NCBI GenBank assembly: GCA_964017155.1
Contig: OZ024862.1
Coordinates: 38,173,175-38,237,174, forward strand
Length of the DNA: 64,000 nt
DNA from: Oasisia sp. SBJ-2009
Lineage: Eukaryota > Annelida > Polychaeta > Sabellida > Siboglinidae
Direction: 5' to 3'
Shown: positions 12,318 to 24,846 of the stretch, one piece after another
How positions within the stretch are numbered: position 1 is the first letter of the stretch
How the letters are laid out: each line of letters begins with the position of its first letter
Made by a program: the position numbers and the translations under genes
The notes under the pieces: generated by a model
Told to the model about the DNA's origin: nothing
Database searches by the model: none
Seen by the model: only the letters and a program-made list of their open reading frames with translations

Positions 12318-14771
12318 GGAAAACAAAGTCAATGTTTGGATCATATGGGATTAACAGAAGTAACAACTTCCAACAACAATCATATTTTTAACGTCAGTGG
12401 TTTACCAGGAAAAAAATGTAAAACACATAGACATAGAAAGTCTACAGACTACGCCATTTTAGAAACAACATGACGTCAGAGAGTCGTCTTGGTCGGCGTG
12501 AACTGTGCATGCATATTATTATCTGTTACTTTCTAACCTAACCACGAAAACGACCGCCAACAGCCGCCAAACTTCTCCCCACATTTCTTACATACATATA
12601 CATACACTACATTACAAAAAATCACTTGTATTCGTCTAACGAAGAAAATTCACAACAGAAACGCAAATCTTGGCGAACGGCAACTCGACAACTTCGACTA
12701 CCGTAAACTCGCTATTATAAGTTAGCTTTACACAAAATACCGCTAGATGGCGCGCGAATAGTTATTAACCTTACTGCATTCGCACGCGCGAATTGGTTTA
12801 ATTAATTATAAATAATATAATAATAATTAGCTGCATCACTATGATCTGCAGAAAATGTTAAACGGAAAACTAAGGCAACGCTTTGGTGATATGGGTCTAA
12901 TAGAGTTGATAAAAAATAACAATTTAATATACAAATATATAATTTTATTAGTTTATTTTATATAGCGCCAAATCCACAATTCTCTTCTCTTCTATTCAAC
13001 ATACTGTTATTAAAGTATACGCAATAATAAGAATGCTACCCACAGGTAATATTTAAAAATAAATATTTAAAATACATGTGTCTGCATAATTATCCAAAAT
13101 TGCCTATTAGTTATAAAAGAAAAAGGAAATTACGTGTTTTTCAATAAAGGCACATTGTTTATTTTATCAATATTTCTATAAACATCCCGCGTGTACTGCG
13201 AGCATGCAAGCATATATTACATAAGCGATGTTTTAACAATAATAACTAAAACAATAACATGTTAATATTACTGTTTTTAAATCCTTCTTTTTCTACCACC
13301 ATAATATTTCCCCTATATTCATATTCCTTTTTACATTTTAGTAATTTATTGTTCCGATAATTAATAAAGTGTCTTGTTCAAAAATAATTATTATTACATA
13401 TCTGATGGTGGAAATGTCATTCATGAGTAGAACAAATAGCTTCAGTAATATGTTCTTATGCATAATGGTTGTGTATGTGCTGAATGAAAATTATTATTAC
13501 GTCGTACTTATTTTACTACTTTAATTATTTATTACTATTAACCATACTTTTATATTCATTTATTACAATTGTTGTTATGTAATTTGTATGTTTATTTATG
13601 ACTGATAGGTCAGCTTAGTTAATGATATAGAAACATGTATTTTCATTATTTATTTTTAAATAATATTATCTGTGGGTAGTTTTCTCTTTATTGTATTTTT
13701 AATAGCATTATTTTGTGAAGCGCCACAAACAATTATGGATGTGGCGCTACATAAATATAATATTATATTATTAAAAAAAAAATTGTTTGTTTATTTAATA
13801 TAGCGCCACATCCAAGTTAAACTTGTTCATGGCGTTTTACATACATTAAAATGCTAAACAACAAATACACACCAGAAGAAAAATAACATAAATATACTAG
13901 AAACATATATGAAAAATTATAAAAATAAAATATCAATATAAAAATAATAAAACTTATAATTTCCTGCAAATCATAGTGATGATAATAATTAATTATTATT
14001 ATTATATTATTTATAAGTAATTAAACTATTTCGCGCGTGTGAAGTAAAACAATTAAATATTCGCAGTCAGAAACGTGGCGTCTAGCGGTATTTTGTGTAA
14101 AGCTTTTAAAAGCGATTTTACGGTAACGCTGGGCGGCCGAACAAGGTGTACTCGAGGTCTGCGCGTTTTTGTGTGTGAATTTTCTTCGTTAGAGGAATGC
14201 AAGAGATTTTATTACATAACATAGTGTATGCATATGTATGTAAGATATGTGAGGAGAAGTTTGGCGGCTGTTGGTGGTCGTTTTGATGGCTAGGTCAATC
14301 AAATCGGGTCGTCTAGGATCCGCGCTGTGTCTGTGACTGTCCAAACGAATCCACCGAACCACTGTTTCAGTTCTGCTCGATTCATGGGTTAACAAGAAGA
14401 CATCTTACTGATACTGTCTTTCACTGTACTATTACTATAAGCGTTTGAGGAACAGTGTGGCATATTGATGTCGCGATTTCGTTGTAAACCGACGTAAGGC
14501 AACTTTTAGCGTACCGCTTGGCTCTCTGTTATGACAGCTGAACCAGCAAACGACTCTCTGACGTATTACTTTTCCAAACTGCTGGGTTGTGATTGGTTGC
14601 AAGGTCCAAGATGGGCCGGTTCATGGTGTCGGTGATTTAGCTAGATTTTCCTACTTTAAGACCACTTTCTGAGGTAACCACTAAGGTGAAAAAATGGATT
14701 GTAGATGCAAATGATTAGCTAGTGTAAACTCTTTTAGGTGCATAACACTAAACTGTTGCCTTTTTTTTCAC
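12318..14771. mobile_element. Fold-back element FB2 inserted in repeat R2, 7-bp target duplication
   Basis: A 2.45-kb insertion splits repeat R2 copy 1. TTTAAAG lies on both sides (12311-12317, 14772-14778), and the intact R2 copy 2 has a single TTTAAAG at 18909-18915 exactly at the join. Long inner inverted repeats (about 12537-12850 against about 13965-14300) share AAACGACCGCCAACAGCCGCC-type sequence (with one substitution), TTCTTCGTTAGA and TACCGCTAGA. The outermost ends are only roughly inverted (GGAAAACAAAGTCAA against GTGAAAAAAAAGGCAA). The centre is AT-rich with two GCGCCACATCC-type tail hairpins. No coding frame resembles a transposase. Confidence 0.8.
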
Positions 14772-14778
14772 TTTAAAG

Positions 14779-14960
14779 ATGACCACCAAACCAGTCAGCT
14801 GCCCTGCAATAATTTTTATCATACAAAAATATGTGCCTAAAACGTGGATTATTTCAAAAATCATAACTACCCATTGCCACCCAGGTGGTACCAGGAAGTG
14901 AATTTACAGACCTTGTGTCATGGAGTTGGTTTAACAACCACTTCCATTATATATATATGT
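14779..14960. repeat. Repeat R2 copy 1, right part
   Basis: Continuation of R2 after FB2: ATGACCACCAA, CCAGTCAGCTGCCCTGCA and GGTGGTACCAGGAAGTGAAT, ending in a TA run. The counterpart is 18916-19080. Confidence 0.75.
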
Positions 14961-14984
14961 ATATATATATTCAGTTTGCAGCAT

Positions 14985-15671
14985 TCGTCATACAAATATA
15001 AAATACAGCAGTAAAACAGTATAAAAATGCAAATGCAGATACATTCATTATTAAAACAGTATGTAAACATTAATCATAATAAAATACAAGACTAATCTAT
15101 AATATAATTGTGAATTATAGTTATAATTGTAATTATGGTTGTCCTTTCAACAACAACAACAAATACAACATACACATAATGATTGCCGTGTTCACGGAGG
15201 TGCCTGTCGTTGAGAAGTCGTATAGATATTGGAATAAATTAATCACGCGTCGTATTGGTTTTACATGTGATGGTTCTGAACCATCTGGACAAGGGCAGAA
15301 GGACGTACTCGTTATGTAAAATATGTGTATTGTCAGTAATAATTTTATTGGCTTTATGCTCTTCATACAAAGCAATGAGAGAGGATTGTTTGAAACCGAT
15401 TATTTTCCTGCTAATGTTTACAACGCGCTGCAACCTATTCATGTCTTTCTGACTGACGTTCCCAAACCAAATCATAAAAGAAAATATCAAAACACTCTGG
15501 ATACAAGATTGATAAAACATGGACAATATGGTGCTATCAACGTTAAAAGAGCGAAGTTTTCTGAGGCAGTAAAGACGCTGCTGGCATTTAGTATATGTGA
15601 CACTGCTGTGGCGGTCCCACTTCAGCCTATTGTCAATTGGTGTGCCGAGGTATTTATACTCGTCAACAAAT
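14985..15671 (-). pseudogene. L2/CR1-like LINE 3' end, block A
   Basis: Minus-strand reading gives YQSCIQSVLIFSFMIWFG and NRLQRVVNISRKIIGF, SLIALYEEH and LPLSRWFRTI, the C-terminal part of an L2-type reverse transcriptase, with stops and frameshifts. The same sequence recurs at 28060-28760. Confidence 0.7.
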
Positions 15672-15719
15672 ACGACTTATCACACTATGCAACAAAGTAG
15701 TTTAACACAAGGCCATGGC

Positions 15720-16465
15720 CAACTTCATCGTTAGACAATAGACTGAGTAAAGTTTTAACAGTCCGCTTAACTGTAATATGAGATTTGTTTCCCAGAGTCA
15801 AAGTAATCGGGGAAAACAAATACAAATTCATATAAAATATAAACAAGATGACACACGAAATTGTGCATTCCTATACATATCTGGGTAAAACAATCGATGA
15901 CAAACTAAGGTGGGATGATAATACAATGAATCTATATAAGAAAGGCCAGGTTGTACTTCCTGAGAAAACTCAATGCCTTGCACGTAGTCAGAAATATTTT
16001 ATTTGTGTTCCACGATTCATTTGTAAAAAGAATTATGACGTTCGGTCTTGTTTGCTGGTGGGGAAATCTCTCAGTCAAAAACAGAGAAAAACTAAACAGA
16101 ATATACACCATATCTTGCAAAATCGCTATGTGCTGTACACCCAATACCAGTCTGTAGCAATTGTACAAGTCAAGAACACTGTAAATGGCAACTAATATCT
16201 TATCTGACCCCACCCACTTCTTACACGACCATTACGAACTTCTCCCCCCTGGAAGAAGGTACAGAATGCCAACAGTAAAAACCCAGCGAGCCCTTAAATC
16301 CTTTATTCCATCCTCTATCAAGTGTCTGAATCAGCCACAAAACGTTTGTCGTTAACCTATCACAGTCTCTACCGCTGCCAATGCAATGTTGTTTTATCAT
16401 CTTTATTAATTAATTTATCTTATTATAATATTGTTTTAGCATATTTATTTATTCCAATACATATG

Positions 16466-16508
<43 letters not shown>

Positions 16509-16680
16509 CATATTTACGGTTTACATATTTACATGCTTGATTTTACTGTATACATGCATTACTGTGTGACGTAAACATTTTGTTCTTATGCAACCTTCAA
16601 AGTGCAAAATGTATTTCCACTCTATGATTGGACAATAAATTTATTATAATTATTATTAATAAAACTTGTTTTAATGTCCA
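15720..16680 (+). pseudogene. Second L2-like LINE 3' end, opposite strand
   Basis: Plus strand: SYTYLGKTIDDKLRWDDN, then with frame changes FLRKLNALHVVRN, SFVKRIMTFGLVCWWGNLSV, HYELLPPGRRYRMP and QRALKSFIPSSI. This is the C-terminal part of LINE ORF2, followed by an AT-rich 3'UTR with (TA)n at 16471-16504 and AATAAA near 16634. Lies in the segment that splits block A relative to block B. Confidence 0.65.
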
Positions 16681-16959
16681 CATATAAAGTTTATCTTCCA
16701 CACTTTTATATTTTTATTGCTGTTAGTTAGGTTTTTCAATGTTATGCTTGTCTCTTGCCAAGTGCTAATTTGCTAATTTGCCATTTCTACATTTTCAAGA
16801 TGAAATATCTCTGGAAGAATCATTCATGCCTCGGTGTACCTGTAGTATGTGTTGTTGTCCTTGGACACGGAAAATATCGTGTCATTCTAGCTATTACTTA
16901 TTTAATAAAAGTCAAAACTGACATTTTATAATATATTCCTTGCCCAAGCCTATCTTGTA

Positions 16960-17300
16960 TGGGAGTTGCCATGGCTAATTTGCATGGCGACCTGTCCTTG
17001 CTTGCTAAGTTGGCAGTATACCATCCTTGGGATTGCAAAAGTGCTTTACACTTCATTCCATGCCAGTCCTTTTCAATCGAACACCTCGACTTACCTGGAA
17101 ATTGTCCAGCCACGCTGCAATTGATGCGCGTAGGTTATTCCTGCACACATAGCCACCACTGTCTATAGCCAGGAATTCATTCGTACAGCTAAGGGAATGA
17201 AAAAACTTGCCCATGATTTGAGGTGGCCGCACAGGATTCGAAACCGGAGTCTGAAGTTCTTCACACTGCGTCACCGCGCTCCTAGGAGAGGCCAAAACGG
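16960..17300 (-). repeat. tRNA-derived SINE
   Basis: On the minus strand a tRNA-like head has an A-box-like GTGACGCAGTG and a B box GGTTTCGAATCC (about 17238-17249), followed by the body sequence CCTGGCTATAGACAGTGGTGG, also found in the SINEs at 36246-36490 and 40531-40700. Tail boundary is uncertain. Confidence 0.6.
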
Positions 17301-17423
17301 TGTCCTCCTTACTGCTTGTTCTGACACGTCTTATCTTGGTTCTGTCACTGCGGAGTTGCTTCTGCTTGTTTGTTACCCCTTGGCATTTCTTTTGCTCCGT
17401 CTTGCTTGAACTGATTTCTTATC

Positions 17424-18255
17424 GACGCGGCTGCCATTATTCGACGACAAAATCAGCAGAGCGGCTCGTAACCTATTTTCTGCAGATAACCATCAGAAAT
17501 AATTTGTGTGAGAACAATCATTACATTGTCGTTGACCTGGTGACTGGCGGTGAACTGTGCCGCAACAGCAGCTATAATTATGGCCAATCTCGGCGCGCTT
17601 GACACAGAATCTATAATCATTGTTGGCTTTTCTTGCATCTAGTCGGTCCTTGAGACTTTTATAAATAGCGTCAATGCGCGAGTGAAAAGGTTTGTAGCTT
17701 TTATGATCGCCGGAATATTCTGACATGGAATCAAAGTCGACTAACAAATAAACGAGACGGCCTATATACAGCGTGTACTTCAGTATATCTAGAGGGGGTA
17801 TCGTGTCGTTGGCCTTTCGCTTTGGAAATAGGTAAATGTATCTCAAATGACAGGTGGTTTGGCGTCATTGGGGCCGTTTGATATTTCAGTGCGATGTTTA
17901 ATTTAGCGAACATACTTATTTGTATGTTCACCAACTAGTTTCCTAATTATCAAAATGTAAGTTATAGGTACTTTTTGTGCTTGGTCAACCGCGATGTACG
18001 TTCTAAGTTGCAACGTTAAATAATTTTGCGAAAGCGTTCAACCCAGGACAGACGTTCCCTTGCCCATACGCGGCATGCCGTTGGAAGGCTATTTTACAGC
18101 ACGCAGTTCCCCAGGCCCTAACACTACCGCATGAATACTACGTACTACTACTACTGCTAATAATAAAATACTTACATAGCGCCCGATCAATTAAAAAGTT
18201 GCCTTCGGGTGCTTTACAAACATATACACATGCACATAAAACGACATACTAAAAT
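17424..18255. repeat. Composite block A, distal part
   Basis: It matches 28768-29605: CGCGGCTGCC, CAGCAGAGCGG, TATCGTGTCGTTGGCCTTT, GATGTTTAATTTAGCGAACA, and a tail with GCGCCCGATCAATTAAAAAG. Minus-strand frames in both copies share LLVDFD, HKSYK-FHSRI and KDRLDA, a peptide I do not recognise. Both copies are frameshifted relative to each other. Confidence 0.65.
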
Positions 18256-18394
18256 TAAACGCGTAAAATATTCCTAAAACACAGTCTCAAACACATTTTA
18301 AGATACAATTATATAAATAGGAACACATATAAAAGCAAAGTAAAAGTACTTTAAATATATTATTTTAAACGTGATCAAATGAAATCAAATGTTT

Positions 18395-19068
18395 TTTATT
18401 TATTTTATTTATTAGCAACATTAATTTTGAGTGGTAATAAGCACTTATCGGACACGTAGGGCCTACTGACCAAAATAGGACTAGCGCCTACCAGCCACGG
18501 GGGCAATACGTCTAGGTAGGCCTTTTATCCCACAGCTGTTTTGACAAACTTGGCCATATATTATAATATATACAGACAATGATACAAATATCAATACAAA
18601 TGTCACTAGAACCATTTCTATATACCACTTAAGTCTTTCTAAGGATGGCACTAGGTGTGCAAGATTATTTTTCTTTATTATATCGATTTTATCATTCTGC
18701 CTGTCACTTTCAAAGATCAGAAGTAAAATGTTTGACATTGCTATCAGCCAAGCAGTGTAACTGCTCTAAATGACGTATTTTAGATATATTTGGAATTTTG
18801 TGTTGCAGTAAAAGCAAAAAGACAGTTGAAATCCTAATCCCATAAAATATAATATTTGCATACATCAATTATTACTCGACGTGACGCAGTTTGGATATGG
18901 CGGCCCATTTTAAAGATGACCACCAAGCCAGTCAGCTGCCCTGCACTAATGGTTATCATACAAAAATATATGCCTAAAACGTGAAGGTGGTACCAGGAAG
19001 TGAATTTGCAGACCTTGGGCCATGAAGGTGGTTTAACACAAGTGAAACCACTTCCATTACATATTGAT

Positions 19069-19130
<62 letters not shown>
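18395..19130. repeat. Repeat R2 copy 2, uninterrupted
   Basis: Full-length relative of 11860-12317 plus 14779-14960, reading straight through TTTAAAG at 18909-18915. It ends in a (TA)n run at about 19076-19130, as copy 1 ends in a TA run. It serves as the empty-site reference for FB2. Confidence 0.75.
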
Positions 19131-19133
<3 letters not shown>

Positions 19134-19338
19134 GATATATATATATATATTCAGCCTCCGTTGCCGGAGAAGAAACGTTACATACATATTCATACGTGCA
19201 TTCACATATAAAAGACACACGGTGAAGAATAAAAACCTGTACAAATAAATAGCAACAATACACACAGTGGCATGATATAATATATAAAACTCAGTGTATA
19301 ATGTGTATATCAGCTAAAATAAAGAGACGCGTAATATA

Positions 19339-19987
19339 TTACAGTGCAGTGGTTAACAGATGAACTAAAAGATGTTCATGTGAATATGGCTCGGTAAAAT
19401 TATCAGTAAATAAAAGGTGTCTAATCGAGTCAACAAGACCATCATTGTTTGTCACACTAGTGTTGGGTACATGTTGAGAATTAAAGGCTCGCTTAGTTGG
19501 TGACTCGCCCATAGATACCACCCTATCCAGCAGGGTTCCAGGTACCGTTTTACCATAAAATAGAAAACGAGTCAATAAGTGCTGCATCAGTCGACGCGCT
19601 GGACTTTCACCTTTAATTATTCTATTGTATAAGGATAACATATTTCTATTTACAATATCTTCGATCTTTTCAATATTTAGTGCATTAAATAAGGCTGTGT
19701 TTTGTGATAGTTTACTTAATCCAAGACTTTGTTTAATTACACACACTTTCCAACAATCATGCATTTCGATTTTTCAACCCCAAATTTGAATCTCTACCTT
19801 TTACTATGTGCAACACATACATCAATTAGGTTCTGTAGATCTTGAACATTTGTTGAGAATAAGGTAATATCATCGGCATAACCCATATAATTCTACAGTG
19901 TATCACCTTTTCTGACGCCTGCGTCACAGTTATTCAAGTCTAGTAAAAGATGATTAATAAAAATGTTAAACAGATACGGCGAGGGAA
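19339..19987 (-). pseudogene. Outer LINE of nested pair: RT active site to C-terminus
   Basis: Minus strand, from 19987 down: SPYLFNIFIN, LLLDLNNCDAGVR, YMGYADDITLFSTN (catalytic YADD), NLIDVC, then a C-terminal 141-codon frame (19339-19764) with NMLSLYNRIIKGESP and DRVVSMGESP. The upstream half lies at 21008-21495, separated by an inserted LINE. Several stops. Confidence 0.75.
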
Positions 19988-21007
19988 TGAATGAATGAAT
20001 GAAAGTTTATTTAACAACAACAGCACAGGAATATACAACGTAGTATGGGGAAAATAATACAATACATAATGGTAACGACAATACAATATAATACAATTCC
20101 ATGATTGGTGAATCGCTGCTGACATAGCAGAAGTCATATGACTTGTAAGGCGTTATGCCCTTTTCAACTAAAATGCGTGGTAGTCATAGTAAAAGTTACA
20201 AGATTGAATACAAAACAACAATGTTTTTTTCATTGTGTGAACTTAGCTGTTTATAAATACGAAGAAAGTAACGTCGACTTTAAACTTTTCTTAAATTGTT
20301 GCAAACTTGGCAACTGTGTTATATCACTTGCAAGACCGTTTCATATGTGTATACCTCTGACAGTAATTGACAGTAGTCTATGGGTGGTGTTCGCTTTTTT
20401 ACATAAAATAGTTTAGATTGTCCGGTATCATGCTTATGTACGGCTGCAGTTGGTTCAAAGAACGCTTGCACACGACCTTCTAAACAGTGGTTGTTTGCTT
20501 TATAAAGCATAACCATAGTCCTATGTGTAATTAAATCTTGAGGTTAAAGACATTTTGAGCAGTGAAAAAATACAGATGTATGACCATGGAAATCAAGACT
20601 AGATTATTCGTATAGCTTTTTTCTGTAGCAGAGAGAGTTTTCTGAGTCTAGACGATTTCCCCATATTTCACAGCAATAAGACATAATTATATGGTTCAAC
20701 AAGTGATTGGTATAGCGTGCGTAATGGTTGAATGTCAAGTACATCCTTTGTTTTATACAAAACGGCTATACCTTTTGATACCTTCGGTTCAACCGTTTTT
20801 ATCTGCTCTCTCTCCATGTTAAGTTTTCATCAATGATTACACCAAGGAATTTTGTATGTGACACCTGCTCAATGTTCGTTCCATTCAAAGTAATGTTTAC
20901 TGTTGGTCTATTTAATTAACCGATAATTTATAAACTCTGAACCATATATCTAGTTTTTCTAGTTCGCTATTAACCGTACATGCTATATCCACAATATTCC
21001 TAGAATG
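19988..21007 (-). mobile_element. Inner LINE of nested pair, 5'-truncated
   Basis: A minus-strand insertion of about 1.0 kb inside the outer LINE's RT. It reads VNSELEKLDIWFRV, SHTKFLGVIIDENL, VSKGIAVLYKTKDVLD and SRLRKLSLLQKKAIR (RT thumb region onward, broken), then a 3'UTR ending in a (TTCA)n tail seen on the plus strand as GAATGAATGAATGAAAG. Its 3' end recurs at 63695-64000. The tail repeats ATTC, so a target duplication cannot be defined. Confidence 0.72.
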
Positions 21008-21495
21008 CTTCATTGTCGTGTTACACAAAACGATTTACTGTATGAACCATTCTGTTTGACTACATCATTCAGCTTATTATACCAGTTATACAATAGTAAC
21101 CACTCATGTACAGGTAAAACATGAATTAACTTTGGAAACAGTGACACTTGACAGATAGAATCAAAAAAAAATTCTGCATCAAGGGCGGCTACGAACACAG
21201 GGCTGTTTTGCGATTTAAAATAAGATGTAATATAATTCAGTAAATTCCATGCAAATGCAGTACCTCGGTTCCCGCGAAATCCAAACTGAGTGTCAAATAA
21301 ATCAGTATCTGGTAAGACCAGTGCTTCTACCATCTTAGTCTGTATAGAGCTTAGAGTAACTGGCCGATAAGTTTGTGCAATGTTCGGGTTTAGTGTAGAT
21401 TTCTTTAGTATGGGAACATTAAACCAGTGGTGAATAATGTAGGTACGCATGCCCTGGATAGTATAATAGTGTATAGTGATGCAAGCAGTGAACAT
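21008..21495 (-). pseudogene. Outer LINE of nested pair: RT N-terminal part
   Basis: Minus strand 161-codon frame with VPILKKSTLNPNIAQTYRPV, FDTQFGFRGNRGTAFAW, VFVAALDAEFFFDS and YSKSFCVTRQ, then a stop in place of the Gly of the RQGSIL motif. This is the RT fingers/palm part of the same LINE as 19339-19987. Confidence 0.78.
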
Positions 21496-21499
21496 AGTA

Positions 21500-22565
21500 A
21501 CGAGGATTTGCCATAAATAAGATGTTCAGCAGTTATACCATCGAGTCCCGGTGATTTATGTTTTACGAAGATTGGATATAACCATGGCGACTTGATATGT
21601 ATTATACCATGATATCTGCACTGATACAGAGATGCATGTGCTTAATCGGTAGGTACTATAATATGAATGGTGTACATGATAAATATTATGTAAAAACGAT
21701 TGGTGTGTAGTAAAACGCCCACCTGGGCGAATTGCCCCTTTTGCTGGGCGTGTAGTCCAATTTAAAAAAAATCGAATGCATAATATATCTTGATTTTTTA
21801 TAGTAATTTATAGTAATCAGACTTTAAATACTGGCTATTTTAATAATAGAGTATAACAGCTTCTTAGGGAGTATTAAACTGGTTTTTTTTCGAATAAACT
21901 TTATTATTTGTAATTATTAAAGTTCTTGATAATAGGCGTATTCCCCGCGCTAACCAATCCATCACCACTCGCCAGGGGTCGCTACGGCTGATTACATCAG
22001 TACTAGCTCTAGTCAACCCGTGGCACACACCTTTAAAAAAACTCTTTTAACGTCAGCTAACCTAACCGGCCTACTTCCAAACGGATGGACTCCAAGCTCC
22101 AAGCTTGTTTCGTTATGCATGAATACCCAGACATTGTGTGCCCGTCTTCAAACTGGGGCTGGTGTGAGCTCAGTTCTCATAGGTCACGTTTGACAAACTC
22201 GATAAACTTGTTCGACTCGACTATAAATCAAGCACTTCTCGTATAAGCTTGGGCAATTTTCACTCAAATTAACCACAATTAACTACATGAAAATCCCCCC
22301 TGTTTAAACAGCCCAAACGCTAACCTTACGACAGACGCTAGGCTCGGTTATGTCACTTTCCCCTGCACTATAGACCACAAGTCTTGCCAGGGTGCCAATG
22401 AACTCTGCAATCCTGGGGTGTCAGTGAACTCTGCAATCATGCAGACTACAAAAATAACAGGGTAGGGTTCTCTCTCCCCCCAGACAAATATTGGCAAGGT
22501 GCCAGTGAACTTTGGCCCTAGCAGATTAGCATATACATTGAATAGGAAAACTTCCATAGGTAGCT
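21500..22565. repeat. AT-rich sequence and repeat R3 copy 1 (from about 22030)
   Basis: 22120-22250 (GAATACCCAGACATTGTG, CTCGACTATAAATCAAGCAC) matches 61160-61310 and 62925-63045. 22290-22560 (CAGCCCAAACGCTA, ACAGACGCTAG, GGGTGCCA, AACAGGGTAGGG) matches 63400-63640. FB3 is inserted at its right end. No gene. Confidence 0.65.
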
Positions 22566-23589
22566 GGGTCCGTGTATATACCGTTTTTTCCTTTTTCGTT
22601 TTCAAATTTGCGAACGAAAAACGGATAACGAATTCGTTTTTCGTTGGCCGGGAAAAATTGGTAGTTTCGGTCGGATACCTAGGTCGGTCGTTTTGAAAAC
22701 AAACTCGCAGAAATTGCATCGGCGAAGTGGTATGTCTAAGTACCTACAGGTGAATATTGGTCGTTTCGGCGCTGTTTTTTATGTTTCAACAATTTAATAA
22801 ACTTTACTCAACCTTATATATGATAGATCGAAAGATGGATAAATCGAGAGTAGATGTATTTATTTTTTAACTGCAACTATGTGATGCAATAGTTATTTCA
22901 AATTTAGTTTGTAAAATATTTGACTTAGGAGGCCCCTATTATGACTAATAAATAGTCGCTATCTTAGGGGCCACGTTGGGTTTTAAATTAGCTATTTTTT
23001 ATGTAATTATTGAATTCCATTGACGGACCATTACGGATAGCTTAATTGTATTTAGGAGCATGTATATTCCTGAGTATTGTTTTAACATTTGCTATTTTAC
23101 GCATATTGTAAGTAGAGGATATGTGGTAAATTATATTACGTTTATGGCTTAATGTGTTGCTAGAGTTAGTGTTAATTCATAATTATTTTCCATATGTAGT
23201 AATTTACAACAGTAGAAGTATGTTTGCATCCGTGTGTAAAATGCTGCTTTACATAATGTATCAGTCTTGTAAAATTGTGATTGGTTATGTTTTGACTAAA
23301 CAAATATAGGTATTGTTTATTGTGTGTGGCATACTATTTGTAATACTCTTTTTTACAAATGTATATTATGTCCTGAATGTATGTATTCTGCTGTGTGCTG
23401 GTGTGAAATGATTATGCATATTTCTGGTTTGTGTTATCTGCCAATTTTGAAAGTATGCGGGTAATTTCAACTTTTACTTAAACATTAATTCTATGTGGGA
23501 GCTATATTTATTTGAAAATATTATTCTTACACATTTTTTTGCAATTTGTTTATTCAATTACATTTGTGTCCCTAGATCAGTAGATGGTA

Positions 23590-23870
23590 ATTAGTGTGAG
23601 GCAATATTATAGAATTATAGAGTGAAGTCCCAATTTTTCGAGACATCTGTTTGCTATTTTATCAGTATGTTTAATCCAGTTTAAATGCTAGATTAATGTA
23701 AAGCCCAGAATGTTAAACTGGTTTAATCTCTCAATATCTACATTGGCAATTTTTAATGTTACTTCATCAACCTATTTATTAGGCATTTGAAAAAAACATT
23801 TTGTTTTATTAATATTTTAATCATAATGTATAATAATAATAATAATAACACAAGTTTTATTGGCAACTCA
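23590..23870 (-). pseudogene. LINE reverse-transcriptase C-terminal relic in FB3 left arm
   Basis: On the minus strand the sequence reads VDIERLNQFNILGFTL, then HLNWIKHTDKIANR, the typical LINE segment just after the RT core. The matching stretch in the right arm (about 25340-25490, plus strand) reads VDIERFNQFKIL and HLNWIKRIDK. Both are full of stops and frameshifts. Confidence 0.55.
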
Positions 23871-24303
23871 ACTGAGTTGGATTGACATTATACAATAAAA
23901 TATAATTAATGCGTCTGTATGTAGTTTTAGCTATATGTTTATTATAGGTTTTTCTTAATCAAATATTCAATATTCACTGTGTTTCTGTCATCTGTGAAAG
24001 TTTTGATTGTACTTGTATCATCAAGTATCATGAGCATAATTTATGCTGGCTTTTGGAAATCATTGATATAATTATAGTAAATAACAATGTCAGTGGCCCT
24101 AAAATTGATCATTGGGAGACGCCTCGTTTTATAGGTAAAGTATGTCATTGTACCTCTTCTAGTCTTACAGACTGCTTACAGTTAGTTGTATATTATTGTG
24201 TTAGATGTATTGCTGTGAGTTCCATTCCATTGGCTCCTGGCTACCTCACTGATCCGTTCACGTTAAACAATAGTGTGTATGATTGTCACACTTGCAACTG
24301 CAC

Positions 24304-24846
24304 AAATATTCCTGTCAAGAAGAACAACTTGTCTTTAGGCCAGTGTAAATTTGCTTACAAGTTTGGAAAACTTTGGGACACTATCCCAGAATGTATACAG
24401 AATGCAAGCAGTGCAGATATCTTTTAAACACACATTTTAACAGTTTCTCATGATAGATGTACACAGTTGCAAACATTTCATGATAGATATGGCTGAGGGA
24501 TTGTTTGCATTTGGCTGGTTGATTGCTTAGATTAATAAATATTTGTGTGGTGGTGGTAGTGGTAGTCATAGTAAGGACTTTATCTTAGACAATCAGATTT
24601 TTATTATTGTTATTACTATTATTGTTATGTAGAAGTGGATGAGTTTGAGCAGTTTGCCAGTCGAATGTGGACTCTCGTTTAGTCATACCTTTTGGAATGT
24701 CTATGAAGTGCACATAATCTTATGTCATTATAACTAAAGATTTAACTTATGATTTTTAAAATTATTTATAATCTTTTTTATTCACGTTTCCAATAGAATA
24801 TGAAACAGTGTCACCTGACTGTTTATTAACAACTGAAATGGAGTTG
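24304..24846. other. FB3 central spacer with LINE C-terminal scrap
   Basis: The unpaired loop between the FB3 arms. Plus-strand codons up to 24427 read FAYKFGKLWDTIPE and QNASSADIFK-like sequence, which resembles the C-terminal end of LINE ORF2 proteins. A (TGG)n-like run lies near 24545. The remainder is AT-rich. Confidence 0.5.
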
